NCBI GenBank assembly: GCA_026397955.1
Contig: JAPLTV010000013.1
Span: 1 to 41,259, forward strand
DNA: 41,259 bases
Direction of reading: 5' to 3'
Source of the DNA: Verrucomicrobiota bacterium
GTDB lineage: Bacteria > Verrucomicrobiota > Verrucomicrobiia > Opitutales > UBA953
This document shows, one piece after another, positions 18,616-25,902 of the stretch; position 1 is the first letter of the stretch; each line of letters begins with the position of its first letter. A model generated the notes under the pieces. It worked only from the letters and a program-made list of their open reading frames with translations. It did not search any database and was not told the DNA's origin. The position numbers and the translations under genes are program-made.

Positions 18616-18699
18616 GTTCGCCGCAGGGCGAACCATGGTAGGGGCACGATTCATCGTGCACTCCGCAACAGGAGGGCGCGGCGAAGCCACGCCCCTACC
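18616..18699. repeat. Short inverted pair of GTAG-foot hairpins with leader hairpin (island C)
   Basis: The leader stem is 18616-18622 with 18627-18633 (GTTCGCC / GCAG / GGCGAAC). It precedes a left unit with GGTAG 18637-18641 and a hairpin within 18642-18662 (core GCACGA / TTCA / TCGTGC). The right unit on the minus strand has GGTAG 18699-18695 and hairpin 18694-18674 (GGGCGTGGC / TTC / GCCGCGCCC, one G-T pair). The leader and its spacing match the element at 5062-5152; a G-C pair here replaces a G-T pair there. Just upstream, at 18565-18588, ACACGTGG occurs twice, 16 bp apart; meaning unknown. Confidence 0.83.
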
Positions 18700-18713
18700 C
18701 CAGGCCGCCCTAC

Positions 18714-18776
18714 GGCGGCCCGAGGAGGTCGGCCCTACCCGAGAGACCTAGGACAGCACGTGGTGCTGTCCCTACC
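18714..18776 (-). repeat. Two tandem GTAG-foot hairpin units (island C)
   Basis: Read on the minus strand, the unit nearest proS has GGTAG 18776-18772 and a perfect hairpin 18771-18751 (GGACAGCAC / CAC / GTGCTGTCC). Behind it is a degenerate unit, GGTAG 18739-18735 with hairpin 18734-18714 (about 6 of 9 pairs). The first closely resembles the unit at 5322-5347, including the spacer that leads into a TCGGGYAGGG of the next unit. It begins 4 nt after the proS stop codon. The 235-bp gap 18546-18780 holds no gene. Confidence 0.8.
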
Positions 18777-18780
18777 TTTA

Positions 18781-20310
18781 TTAGTAGGCCTTGGCCATCA
18801 CCACGCGGCGGGGGCTGGGCTCGCCGGTGACGACACACTTGCCGGGCTCGTCCTTGGCATCGAGCGGGATGCAACGGATGGTGACCTTGAGCTCGTCCTT
18901 GAGGCGCTTCTCGACGGCCTTGGAGCCGTTCCAGTGGCACATTGCGAAACCGCCATGGATTTCCGGACGCTCCGGGGTCTTGGCGGTGAAGTAGGCTTTC
19001 AGTTCTTCAAAGGTATCGATGTCGCGGGTGTTAGCGGCGCGGTGGGCCTTGGCGCGAGCGAGGAGGTTATCCTGGATGGCCTGCAGGCGTTCGACGACGG
19101 TGGCGACGAACTCGGCGCGCGGGATACCGGCCTTCTCGCCGGTGTCGCGACGGGCGACGAAGACGGCGTTGGCCGCGAAATCGCGCGGGCCGACTTCGAC
19201 GCGCAGGGGGACGCCCTTCTTAATCCAGCCCCAGGCCTTGTCGCCGCCGCGGATATCACGATTGTCGACGGTCACGACGACCTTGCGGTCATGGAAGCGC
19301 TGAGTGGACAGTTCTTTCTGGAGCGACTGGCAATAGGCGAGGATGTCGGCCTTGGTGGCGTCGTCCTTGTAGATCGGGCAGATGACCACGTGCTGCGGGG
19401 CGAGGCGGGGCGGAGCCACGAAGCCGTCGTCGTCGGAGTGAGTCATGATCATGCCGCCGATGAGGCGGGTGGACACGCCCCACGAGGTCGTGTGCGCGAA
19501 CTGCTGGGTGCCCTTCTCGTCCTGGAACTGGATATTGCAGGACTTGGAGAAATTCTGGCCGAGGTAGTGGGAGGTGCCGGCCTGGAGAGCCTTGCGGTCC
19601 TGCATCATCGATTCGATGCAAAGCGTGTCGACGGCGCCGGGGAAGCGTTCGCCTTCGGTCTTACGACCCTTGATGACCGGCATCGCCATGTGGTTCTCGG
19701 CAAAGTCGGCATACACCTCGAGCATCTTGTTCGTCTCCTCGACGGCTTCGGCCTCGGTCGCATGGACCGTGTGGCCTTCCTGCCAGAGGAACTCGGCGGT
19801 GCGGAGGAAGAGGCGCGTGCGCATCTCCCAGCGGACGACGTTGGCCCACTGGTTGATCAGGATCGGCAGGTCGCGGTAGGACTGGACCCACTTGGAGTAA
19901 GTCTCGCCGATGATGGTCTCGGAAGTCGGGCGGACGATGAGCGGCTCTTCGAGCTCGCCGGCGGGGATGAGTTTACCGTCGGGGCCCATCTCGAGACGCG
20001 AGTGGGTGACCACGGCGCACTCCTTGGCGAAGCCATCGACGTGCGCGGCTTCCTTCTGAATGTAGCTGACCGGGATGAAGAGCGGGAAGTAGGCGTTCAC
20101 GTGGCCGGTCTCCTTGAACTTCTCGTCGAGGTCGCGGTGGATGTTTTCCCAAAGGGCGTAGCCCCAAGGCTTGATCACCATGCAACCTCGGACCGGGCTA
20201 TTCTCGGCCAGGTCGGCGTGCTTGATCACCTGGAGGTACCACTCCGGATAGTCATCCTGGCGGGTGGGGGTGATGGCGGTCTTCGGTTTGGCGGCGGGCT
20301 GCTGGGACAT
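18781..20310 (-). CDS. proS: Prolyl-tRNA synthetase, archaeal/eukaryote-type
   Basis: ProS charges tRNA-Pro with proline. The 509-residue protein is the shorter type without the editing insertion of E. coli ProS. It begins 'ITPTRQDDYPEWYLQVIKHADLAENSPVRGCMVIKPWGYALWENI', typical of archaeal/eukaryotic-style enzymes that also occur in some bacteria. Class II motifs are visible: 'PLIVRPTSETIIGETYSKW' (with the T-S-E substrate loop), 'RWEMRTRLFLRTAEFLWQEGHT' (motif 2) and 'GGMIMTHSDDDGFVAPPRLAPQHVVI' (motif 3 region), then an anticodon-binding domain and a C-terminal extension ending in Tyr, also usual for this type. Start at the ATG at 20310; the frame is open 19 codons upstream without conserved sequence. 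Confidence 0.96.
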   Translation of the reverse strand: MSQQPAAKPKTAITPTRQDDYPEWYLQVIKHADLAENSPVRGCMVIKPWGYALWENIHRDLDEKFKETGHVNAYFPLFIPVSYIQKEAAHVDGFAKECAVVTHSRLEMGPDGKLIPAGELEEPLIVRPTSETIIGETYSKWVQSYRDLPILINQWANVVRWEMRTRLFLRTAEFLWQEGHTVHATEAEAVEETNKMLEVYADFAENHMAMPVIKGRKTEGERFPGAVDTLCIESMMQDRKALQAGTSHYLGQNFSKSCNIQFQDEKGTQQFAHTTSWGVSTRLIGGMIMTHSDDDGFVAPPRLAPQHVVICPIYKDDATKADILAYCQSLQKELSTQRFHDRKVVVTVDNRDIRGGDKAWGWIKKGVPLRVEVGPRDFAANAVFVARRDTGEKAGIPRAEFVATVVERLQAIQDNLLARAKAHRAANTRDIDTFEELKAYFTAKTPERPEIHGGFAMCHWNGSKAVEKRLKDELKVTIRCIPLDAKDEPGKCVVTGEPSPRRVVMAKAY

Positions 20311-20391
20311 AAGGTCAGTAAAGAGGAAAGGCGGGTCGAAGGGCAAGACGGGAGGGCTGTGCCTCACAGGGCCAGGGCTAGGGCCAGTCAG

Positions 20392-21237
20392 TTACACTTT
20401 CTTCGCTTTCCAGAAACGCGGGCGCCCGCTCATGTCAGGAAGGCCGGCGGACTCGGCGTAGCCGAGCTTCGCGGACAAGTCCGCCAAGGCGGCATGCTGA
20501 TCGATGCCGGTCTCGCAGATCACCCAACCGCCGGCGCGCAGGAACTTCGGGGCGTCGGTCAGGATACGGCGTAGGTCGGCGAGGCCTTCTTCGGGAGCGA
20601 TGAGCGCGGACTTCGGATCGAACTCCCGGACTTCCGGATCGGCCTCGGCCACTTCGGCTTCGGTGAGATACGGCGGGTTCGAGACAATCAGGTCGTAGGC
20701 GTCGGTGACGGCGGCGAACCAATCCGACTCCGCGAAGTTGACGCGCTCCGTTAAGTTACACTGCGTGGCGTTCTCGCGGGCCAGCGCGAGTGCATCGGCC
20801 GAACGATCGACCGCGTCGACCTTCCAAAGCGGACGCTCGGAGGCGAGGGCCAGCGCGATGGCGCCGGAGCCCGTACCGAGGTCGAGCACGCGCACGGCCT
20901 GGTCTTCCGGAAAAAGAGCGAGCGCAAGGTCGATGAGCTCTTCGGTCTCCGGACGCGGGATCAGCGCCCGCTTATCGGACTTCAGGACAAGGTCGCGGAA
21001 CTCCACCTTGCCGACGATGTGCTGGAGTGGTTCACGGTTGCCGCGGCGGACGGTGAGGTCACGCAGGCCCTTCACTTCCTCGTCGGTGAGCAGCCGTTCG
21101 AACTGCAGATAAAGGTCGAGGCGTTTCAGGCCTAGGCCGGCGGCGAAGAGGTGTTCGGCTTCGACGCGCGGTTTTTCCAATCCTTTACGGGCGAGGAATT
21201 CCGCGGCCTTCTTCAGCGTGTCGAGGAGGTTCTGCAT
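20392..21237 (-). CDS. prmC: Peptide chain release factor glutamine methyltransferase PrmC
   Basis: PrmC methylates the glutamine of the GGQ motif in RF1/RF2 and so raises termination efficiency. The 281-residue protein has the helical N-terminal domain, 'REPLQHIVGKVEF' at 68-80, 'RPETEELI' at 95-102, the SAM loop 'DLGTGSG' at 119-125 and the catalytic 'NPPY' at 187-190. Its ATG overlaps the stop codon of the upstream Sua5-type gene (TAATG), so the two are translationally coupled. The 81-bp gap to proS downstream carries a short G-rich stretch (20354-20383) with GGGCCAGGGCTAGGG. Confidence 0.95.
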   Translation of the reverse strand: MQNLLDTLKKAAEFLARKGLEKPRVEAEHLFAAGLGLKRLDLYLQFERLLTDEEVKGLRDLTVRRGNREPLQHIVGKVEFRDLVLKSDKRALIPRPETEELIDLALALFPEDQAVRVLDLGTGSGAIALALASERPLWKVDAVDRSADALALARENATQCNLTERVNFAESDWFAAVTDAYDLIVSNPPYLTEAEVAEADPEVREFDPKSALIAPEEGLADLRRILTDAPKFLRAGGWVICETGIDQHAALADLSAKLGYAESAGLPDMSGRPRFWKAKKV

Positions 21238-22292
21238 TAGCGGGCGGAGGCGCGGGTCAGGCGATCGTTATAGGCGGCGCCGATACCGGCGGGAGGAGCG
21301 AGCTCGGCGTGGATTGTCTCATAGCCGCGGCCGTCGAGCTGGCGGAGCAGGTCGAAGAGATTGCGGGCGGCTTCTTCGGTGGAGCCGCTTTCGGAAAGCA
21401 GGAACACGTCGGCGTTGCCAGGCGGTGCGGTGCGGCGGCCGATAAATAACACTGCCGAGCGGAGATTGGCGATGACGGGCAGCGTGCCGTGCGGGAAAAG
21501 CGCGACACGGGTGGCCGGGCTATAATGGCGCTCCAACATGCCCGGGGCGTCCTGCGCGGCCTGCTGGCTCGCGGCGCGGGTGACCACTTCGACGTCGCCG
21601 AGCAATTCGCGCAAGGCCTCCAGCGGAATCGGGCCAGGGCGAAGCAGACGGGCGCGGCCGGGGACCGAAAGATCGAGAATCGTGGATTCCACTCCGTGGG
21701 CGCAGGCGCCACCGTCGACAATCCATGGGCAGCGTTCACCGAGGGAATCGCGGACGTGCGCGGCCTTGGTCGGGCTGACATAACCGAAAGGGTTAGCGCT
21801 CGGCGCGGCGAGCGGGCGACCCGAGAGACGCAGCACCTCACGAAAGAGCGGGTTGGCCGGGATACGGACGGCCACGGTATCCTTGCCGGCGGTGACGAGA
21901 TCCGGCACGACGGATTTGCGTCGCAACACCACCGTCAACGGCCCCGGCCAAAGGTGGGCAATCTTGGCGAGCCGCGGGTCCGGTTCGGAGACTTCGGCGA
22001 GCGCAGCCTGATCGAGCACATGGACGATCAGCGGGTCCAGGAGTGGGCGGCCCTTGATCGCGAAGACCTGGGCGAGCGCGGCGGGGTTGGTCGCGTCGGC
22101 GGCGAGGCCATAGACCGTCTCAGTCGGGAGGGCCACGCAGGCGCCCTGACGCAAGAGCTCGGCCGCGCGAGCGAGGTCGGCGGGAGCGGAGGTCAGAAAA
22201 CTGGAGGCGGACGGAGACAAGGGAGACGGGACTTTACGGGACGAGGCGGCAGGAGTCCCGTCCGATTTACCTCGGGGTGCCGGCGGGGGCAA
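21237..22292 (-). CDS. Threonylcarbamoyl-AMP synthase (Sua5/YwlC type)
   Basis: This enzyme makes threonylcarbamoyl-AMP from threonine, bicarbonate and ATP, the first step of the t6A37 tRNA modification. The YrdC domain begins at about residue 38 ('LARAAELLRQGACVALPTETVYGLAADA') with 'AIKGRPLLDPLIVH', 'GPLTVVLRRK' and 'VAVRIPANPLFREVL', followed by 'PLAAPSANPFGYVSPT'. A C-terminal Sua5 domain ('EEAARNLFDLLRQLDGRGYETIHAELAP') makes it the long type. The start is uncertain: the frame opens with a TTG at 22292, right beside the rpsR terminator, and another TTG at 22220 would give 327 residues. The 3' end overlaps prmC. Confidence 0.9.
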   Translation of the reverse strand: MPPPAPRGKSDGTPAASSRKVPSPLSPSASSFLTSAPADLARAAELLRQGACVALPTETVYGLAADATNPAALAQVFAIKGRPLLDPLIVHVLDQAALAEVSEPDPRLAKIAHLWPGPLTVVLRRKSVVPDLVTAGKDTVAVRIPANPLFREVLRLSGRPLAAPSANPFGYVSPTKAAHVRDSLGERCPWIVDGGACAHGVESTILDLSVPGRARLLRPGPIPLEALRELLGDVEVVTRAASQQAAQDAPGMLERHYSPATRVALFPHGTLPVIANLRSAVLFIGRRTAPPGNADVFLLSESGSTEEAARNLFDLLRQLDGRGYETIHAELAPPAGIGAAYNDRLTRASAR

Positions 22293-22309
22293 CCTCCCAG
22301 ACCGGCAAC

Positions 22310-22334
22310 AAAAAGGCCGCCTGAAAAGGCGGCC
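22310..22334 (-). terminator. Rho-independent terminator downstream of rpsR
   Basis: On the minus strand, an 8-bp stem GGCCGCCT/AGGCGGCC with a TTTC loop (22334-22315) is followed by five T residues (22314-22310). It lies 23 bp past the rpsR stop codon and separates rpsR from the Sua5-type gene, so the latter needs its own promoter or readthrough. Confidence 0.85.
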
Positions 22335-22357
22335 CGGGAAAGTCGTCGCGAGGACGA

Positions 22358-22552
22358 TTACTTCATCGTGATCATATTGCGGGCGCGCTTCACGGCCTTG
22401 GCAATATGACGCTGCTGGCGGGCGGTGAGGCCGGTCAGTTTGCGGGGCAGGATCTTGCCCGTCTCGGTGACGTAGCGCGTCAGGGCCTCGGGTTCGGTGA
22501 AATCGAAGTCGAGGGGGTTGCGGGAGCGCTTGAGCTTACCTTCGGTGGTCAT
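22358..22552 (-). CDS. rpsR: Small ribosomal subunit protein bS18
   Basis: This 64-residue protein is bS18: '[64 protein letters not shown]'-type sequence, with the conserved core '[14 protein letters not shown]' and '[12 protein letters not shown]'. bS18 binds 16S rRNA on the platform, next to bS6. Here it stands alone, without rpsF, ssb or rplI next to it, unlike the usual cluster. The chosen ATG at 22552 is preceded by CCTCCC rather than a Shine-Dalgarno. A terminator follows directly. The frame extends 39 codons further upstream over the G-rich tract, but that part is clearly not coding. Confidence 0.95.
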   Translation of the reverse strand: MTTEGKLKRSRNPLDFDFTEPEALTRYVTETGKILPRKLTGLTARQQRHIAKAVKRARNMITMK

Positions 22553-22616
22553 GGGAGGTTTGGAAGTAAGAGGAGCAGGGCCGAGGGCAAGGAGAAATGG
22601 GGTGCGCCAGAGGCGC

Positions 22617-22722
22617 GGGGGTAGGGGCAGGGATAGGGGTAGGGGTAGAAATGAAAGAAATAGCCGCAATTTGCCTCTTTTCTAAAATAACCTAGCCCTA
22701 GCCCAAGCCCTGGCCCTAGCCC
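22617..22722. repeat. Opposed G-rich and C-rich runs (potential quadruplex pair)
   Basis: On the plus strand, five G-runs (22617-22621, 22624-22627, 22630-22632, 22636-22639, 22642-22645) are separated by 2, 2, 3 and 2 nt, meeting the standard G-quadruplex pattern. From 22691 to 22722 there are five CCC runs spaced by 3 nt, so the minus strand also has a quadruplex pattern. The C-rich part reads as hexamers of the type CCCTAG. It lies between tlyA and rpsR, a 173-bp gap that must also hold the rpsR promoter. A shorter related tract lies at 20354-20383. Confidence 0.7.
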
Positions 22723-22725
22723 TTC

Positions 22726-23481
22726 TTAGGCCCTTTTGACGGCGATCAGGAACTCTTTATTCCCATCCCGGCCTTCGATTGGAGAGGGAATCACCCCGAG
22801 GACCTGGGCGCCGGGAAGCGACTGAATGGAGGCGGTCAGGCCATCGACCACGCGGGCATGGATGACTGGGTCCCTGATGATCCCCTGCGCCTTGTCGGCC
22901 TCGGCCCGCGTCGCCTCGAACTGCGGCTTGATGAGCGCGATCAGATACCCGCCCTTCCCCACCCGTTCCCAGGCGGCCGGCAGCACCAGCCTCAAAGAGA
23001 TGAACGAGAGATCCATGACCACGATGCCGTAAGTCCGGTGCGGCAGCTCGACGGTATTGATTTCCCGTGCGTTGAACTTCTCGAGGTTCTTGATGCGCGG
23101 ATCATTGCGGAGCTTCGAGTGGAGCTGAGCCGTGCCGACATCCACGCACGTCATGCTGACGACGCCACGCTGGAGCAAGCAGTCGGTGAAGCCACCGGTC
23201 GACGCGCCGACGTCGAGACCGTGGAGGCCTTCGACGGGGATCTTAAAATGGTCGAGCGCCCCTTCGAGCTTCTCGCCACCGCGCGAGACGAAGCGCGGAG
23301 GCTGATCGACGATGAGCACCGTATCTTCGGGGAAAGACTGCGAGGGCTTATTGACGACGGCGTCAGGACCAGAGCGGACCTTGCCGGCGAGGATGAGCGC
23401 TTGGGCAACCGAACGGGACGGGGCGAGCGCAAGCTTCAGCAGCAATTCGTCCGCACGCATCCTGCCGGGCTTCGCGGCCAT
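22726..23481 (-). CDS. tlyA: TlyA-family rRNA 2'-O-methyltransferase
   Basis: The 251-residue protein has an S4 RNA-binding domain (about 8-68, '[31 protein letters not shown]') and an FtsJ-type methyltransferase domain with '[12 protein letters not shown]' at 65-76 and the SAM loop '[16 protein letters not shown]' at 88-103, then '[15 protein letters not shown]' and 'LIKPQFEA'. In mycobacteria TlyA methylates 16S C1409 and 23S C1920; many homologues are labelled hemolysin A. I infer an rRNA cytidine 2'-O-methyltransferase. It starts 3 bp after the thiG stop codon, so it is read from the thiamine operon although functionally unrelated. Confidence 0.92.
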   Translation of the reverse strand: MAAKPGRMRADELLLKLALAPSRSVAQALILAGKVRSGPDAVVNKPSQSFPEDTVLIVDQPPRFVSRGGEKLEGALDHFKIPVEGLHGLDVGASTGGFTDCLLQRGVVSMTCVDVGTAQLHSKLRNDPRIKNLEKFNAREINTVELPHRTYGIVVMDLSFISLRLVLPAAWERVGKGGYLIALIKPQFEATRAEADKAQGIIRDPVIHARVVDGLTASIQSLPGAQVLGVIPSPIEGRDGNKEFLIAVKRA

Positions 23482-23484
23482 CGG

Positions 23485-24252
23485 TCAGTCGAGGAAGCCC
23501 GTAAGGGGCGAGGTCGGTTCAGCCTTATCGGAACCGATGCCCAGGCCTGCTTCGCGGGCGGTGCGGCCGGCTTCAACCGCGAGGCGGAAGGCACGGGCCA
23601 TCGCGACAGGATCACCCGAGGAGGCGATGGCGGTGTTCACCAGCACGGCATCGGCACCCATCTCGAGGGCTTCGGCGGCATGCGAAGGTGCACCCAAGCC
23701 GGCATCGACGATGACCGGCACGCGGGCCTGTTCGATGATGATGCGCAGGAAGTCACGGGAGAGCAGGCCGCGATTCGAACCGATCGGGGCGCCGAGCGGC
23801 ATGACCGCGGCGGCACCGACTTCTTCAAGGCGCTTCGCGAGCACCGGGTCGGCGTGGATATAGGGCAGAACCGTGAAACCCTTCTTCACCAGTTCGCGAC
23901 AGGCCTCAAGGGTCTCGATCGGATCGGGCATCAGATACTTCGGGTCCGGATGAATCTCGAGCTTCAGCCAGGAAGTACCGAGGGCTTCGCGCGCGAGTTC
24001 GGCGGCGAAGATCGCCTCCTTGGCCGTGCGCACGCCGGACGTGTTCGGCAAGATGAGATGCTTCTTCGGGTCGAGCGCGGAGAGGATACCGTCATCCTTC
24101 GCACCGAAGCGAACGCGCTTGATCGCCATCGTCACCACCTCGGCGCCACAGGCGTCGAGTACCGCGCGGAGCTGCGCGGCGGAAGCGTACTTGCCCGTGC
24201 CTGTGAAGAGGCGCGAGGCGAAGGTACGGTCGGCGATACGGAGCGAGGACAT
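23485..24252 (-). CDS. thiG: Thiazole synthase ThiG
   Basis: ThiG forms the thiazole phosphate ring of thiamine from 1-deoxy-xylulose 5-phosphate, dehydroglycine and sulfur on ThiS thiocarboxylate. The 255-residue barrel shows 'FTGTGKYAS' near the N-terminus, '[22 protein letters not shown]', and the Schiff-base lysine K97 in '[18 protein letters not shown]'. It also has '[12 protein letters not shown]' and '[31 protein letters not shown]' for phosphate binding. Length is typical. Start at the ATG at 24252; the upstream in-frame stretch is not conserved. Second to last in a thiS - TenI/ThiE-like - thiE - thiG - tlyA run. No thiF, thiH or thiO in the window. Confidence 0.96.
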   Translation of the reverse strand: MSSLRIADRTFASRLFTGTGKYASAAQLRAVLDACGAEVVTMAIKRVRFGAKDDGILSALDPKKHLILPNTSGVRTAKEAIFAAELAREALGTSWLKLEIHPDPKYLMPDPIETLEACRELVKKGFTVLPYIHADPVLAKRLEEVGAAAVMPLGAPIGSNRGLLSRDFLRIIIEQARVPVIVDAGLGAPSHAAEALEMGADAVLVNTAIASSGDPVAMARAFRLAVEAGRTAREAGLGIGSDKAEPTSPLTGFLD

Positions 24253-24307
24253 CGTTGCTTGCACAATCCGAACGGAGGCGGACTTGTCCAGCCCTCGCCT
24301 CTGAAAC

Positions 24308-24922
24308 CTAGGCGGACACCGCTTCGACCAACGATTTCGCGGCCGAAACGGGGTCGGTCGCCAAGGCGATAGCGCCGCTGACCGCGATGCCATGGGCGCC
24401 CAGGGCGCGGAGCGACGGCCAGTCAGCGGCGGTCACGCCACCGATGGCGTAGCATGGCAGCGGAGCGGCGGCGGCGATGAGGGTCGCGAGGGATTCGGCG
24501 GTGTGGATCGCCGCGAGCTTCTGCTTGCTCGCCGTGGGGCGGAAAGGACCGACGCCCGCGTAGTCGACACGCACGCCGGCGAAGCGGGCGAGATGCGCGG
24601 GCTCATTGAGCGTCACGCCCACGATGGCGAAGTCGCCGAGCAAGGCGCGGGCCGCAGCGGGCGAGGCGTCGTCACCACCGAGATGTACGCCATCGGCTTC
24701 GGCGCGAAGCGCCACCTGCGGCGAGTCGTTGACGATGAACGTCGCACCATAGTCGCGGCAGAGTTCGGCGATCGCGGAGGCCTCGGCGACCCAGACGTCC
24801 TCACGCAGATGCTTCGCGCGGAGCTGGATCCAGCGCACCCCGCCTTCGAGGGCCGCGAGGGCCTGCGCCCGATGCGTGAGCGGCGAAGCGTCGAGCGTCA
24901 GGAACTGCAGGCGCGGGAACAC
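24308..24922 (-). CDS. thiE: Thiamine-phosphate synthase ThiE
   Basis: ThiE couples the pyrimidine diphosphate with thiazole phosphate to give thiamine phosphate. The 204-residue barrel has 'WIQLRAKHL' (about 31-39), '[24 protein letters not shown]' (the N-D and H-L-G/Q motifs), '[10 protein letters not shown]', '[14 protein letters not shown]' (the phosphate-binding G-P-F-x-T-x-S-K) and '[11 protein letters not shown]' near the C-terminus. It begins with GTG, 3 bp after the stop codon of the other ThiE-like gene. The 55-bp gap to thiG holds no obvious promoter. Confidence 0.93.
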   Translation of the reverse strand: MFPRLQFLTLDASPLTHRAQALAALEGGVRWIQLRAKHLREDVWVAEASAIAELCRDYGATFIVNDSPQVALRAEADGVHLGGDDASPAAARALLGDFAIVGVTLNEPAHLARFAGVRVDYAGVGPFRPTASKQKLAAIHTAESLATLIAAAAPLPCYAIGGVTAADWPSLRALGAHGIAVSGAIALATDPVSAAKSLVEAVSA

Positions 24923-24925
24923 GGC

Positions 24926-25603
24926 CTAGTACTTGCGCTTGAGCTTGCGCGCTTCCTTGCCGTACCAGGCGCGCTCGAGGTCGAGGAACGCGCGGACGGG
25001 GTCGGGCTGCTTCCAGACCGAGCCGATGAAAGCGATGCCATCGAAGCCCATCTCACGGGCCTGCGCGGCGTTCTTCGGGGTGATGCCGCCGAGCGCATGG
25101 ACCGGGGCGCCGCCTTCGGCCTTCCAGCGCTGGAGGATGACCTCGTATTCGCGGAGCGTACGGCGGGGGCGATGATCCTTCTTCGAGACGGACTCGAAGA
25201 TCGGCGTCAAGAAGACGTAACCACAGGCCTTGTCGGTCGAGCGCAGTTCTTCGTAGTCATGGCACTTGGCGCTGACCGGGGCGTGCTTGGGCCAGCGGCG
25301 CGGGATGCGCTCGCCGGGGTGCATCTGGAAACCGCCGAGCTTGTTGGCCTCGACCAGTTCCGGTTCTTCGCCGAGGACGATCCGAGGCCAGAAGGCTTCC
25401 GGCACCGCGCGAAGGAACTGCTCGTAGTGGCGGCGATCCCAGTCCTTGCGGACTTGGATGTGAAGGCGGCCCAGGCCGGCGTCGAAGAGGCGGCGGACCT
25501 GCTTGGTATCCCAGCTGCCGTCGTTGGGCGTGAAGAGCACGAGGTTCTCCGGGGCCGGGGCTTCCGGCTCGCTGACGAAGAGTCCTTTGATGAATTTGAA
25601 CAT
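24926..25603 (-). CDS. ThiE/TenI-like protein, candidate thiazole tautomerase
   Basis: The 225-residue protein has the same barrel fold as ThiE but with changed motifs: 'LGRLHIQVRKDW' in place of Q-L-R-x-K, 'GGFQMHPGERIPRRW' in place of the G-V-H-L-G block, 'VSAKCHDYEELR', 'GYVFLTPIFESVSKKDHRP' in the phosphate-loop position, and 'VHALGGITPKNAAQAREMGFDGIAFIGSVW'. It lies between thiS and thiE. A second, divergent ThiE copy beside thiG is often TenI, which converts the ThiG product to the aromatic thiazole; I infer that role here. The altered pyrimidine-side residues make a true second synthase less likely. Start at 25603, preceded by pyrimidines. Confidence 0.75.
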   Translation of the reverse strand: MFKFIKGLFVSEPEAPAPENLVLFTPNDGSWDTKQVRRLFDAGLGRLHIQVRKDWDRRHYEQFLRAVPEAFWPRIVLGEEPELVEANKLGGFQMHPGERIPRRWPKHAPVSAKCHDYEELRSTDKACGYVFLTPIFESVSKKDHRPRRTLREYEVILQRWKAEGGAPVHALGGITPKNAAQAREMGFDGIAFIGSVWKQPDPVRAFLDLERAWYGKEARKLKRKY

Positions 25604-25614
25604 GAGAGGGGGGA

Positions 25615-25815
25615 TTAGCCGCCTTGGGCGGCGCGGATGACAAGGATGCGGGCGCCCTCGGCGAGGGCGTGGGCGGACCAGCGGGAACGCGGGACGACCT
25701 GTTCGTCGACCGCGGCGGCGACGGCCGGCTCCTGGGCGACGCCCAGTTCGGCGAGCAGGTCCGACAGCGTCGAGGCGGCGGTCTCCTTGGGCTCATCGTT
25801 GACGGTCACGCGCAT
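25615..25815 (-). CDS. thiS: Sulfur carrier protein ThiS
   Basis: This 66-residue ubiquitin-fold protein has the ThiS pattern 'MRVTVNDEPKETAASTLSDLL', a central 'VAAAVDEQVVPRSRWSAHALAEGARI', and the obligatory C-terminal Gly-Gly ('IRAAQGG') that is adenylated and thiocarboxylated for delivery of sulfur to ThiG. First gene of the thiamine run, transcribed away from the cyclophilin gene. No TPP riboswitch features are visible in the 87-bp divergent space. The ATG at 25815 gives the usual size; the longer open frame upstream covers the divergent region and is not coding. Confidence 0.9.
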   Translation of the reverse strand: MRVTVNDEPKETAASTLSDLLAELGVAQEPAVAAAVDEQVVPRSRWSAHALAEGARILVIRAAQGG

Positions 25816-25902
25816 GTGGGAGCGACCCTGTCCCGCGGGGGGCGGGCTGGCAAGCGGAGGTTTGGGGTTGCGAGGGCGGGCCGGCGGTCTTGGCTTATTC
25901 CC

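Noticed and set aside
5062-18776. CRISPR array
   Set aside because: The repeats are not identical direct repeats with unique spacers; they are inverted hairpin units with variable stems, in scattered islands, with no cas genes.
25816-25902. TPP riboswitch upstream of thiS
   Set aside because: The 87-bp divergent space lacks the CTGAGA and ACCTGA-type conserved segments of the THI element.
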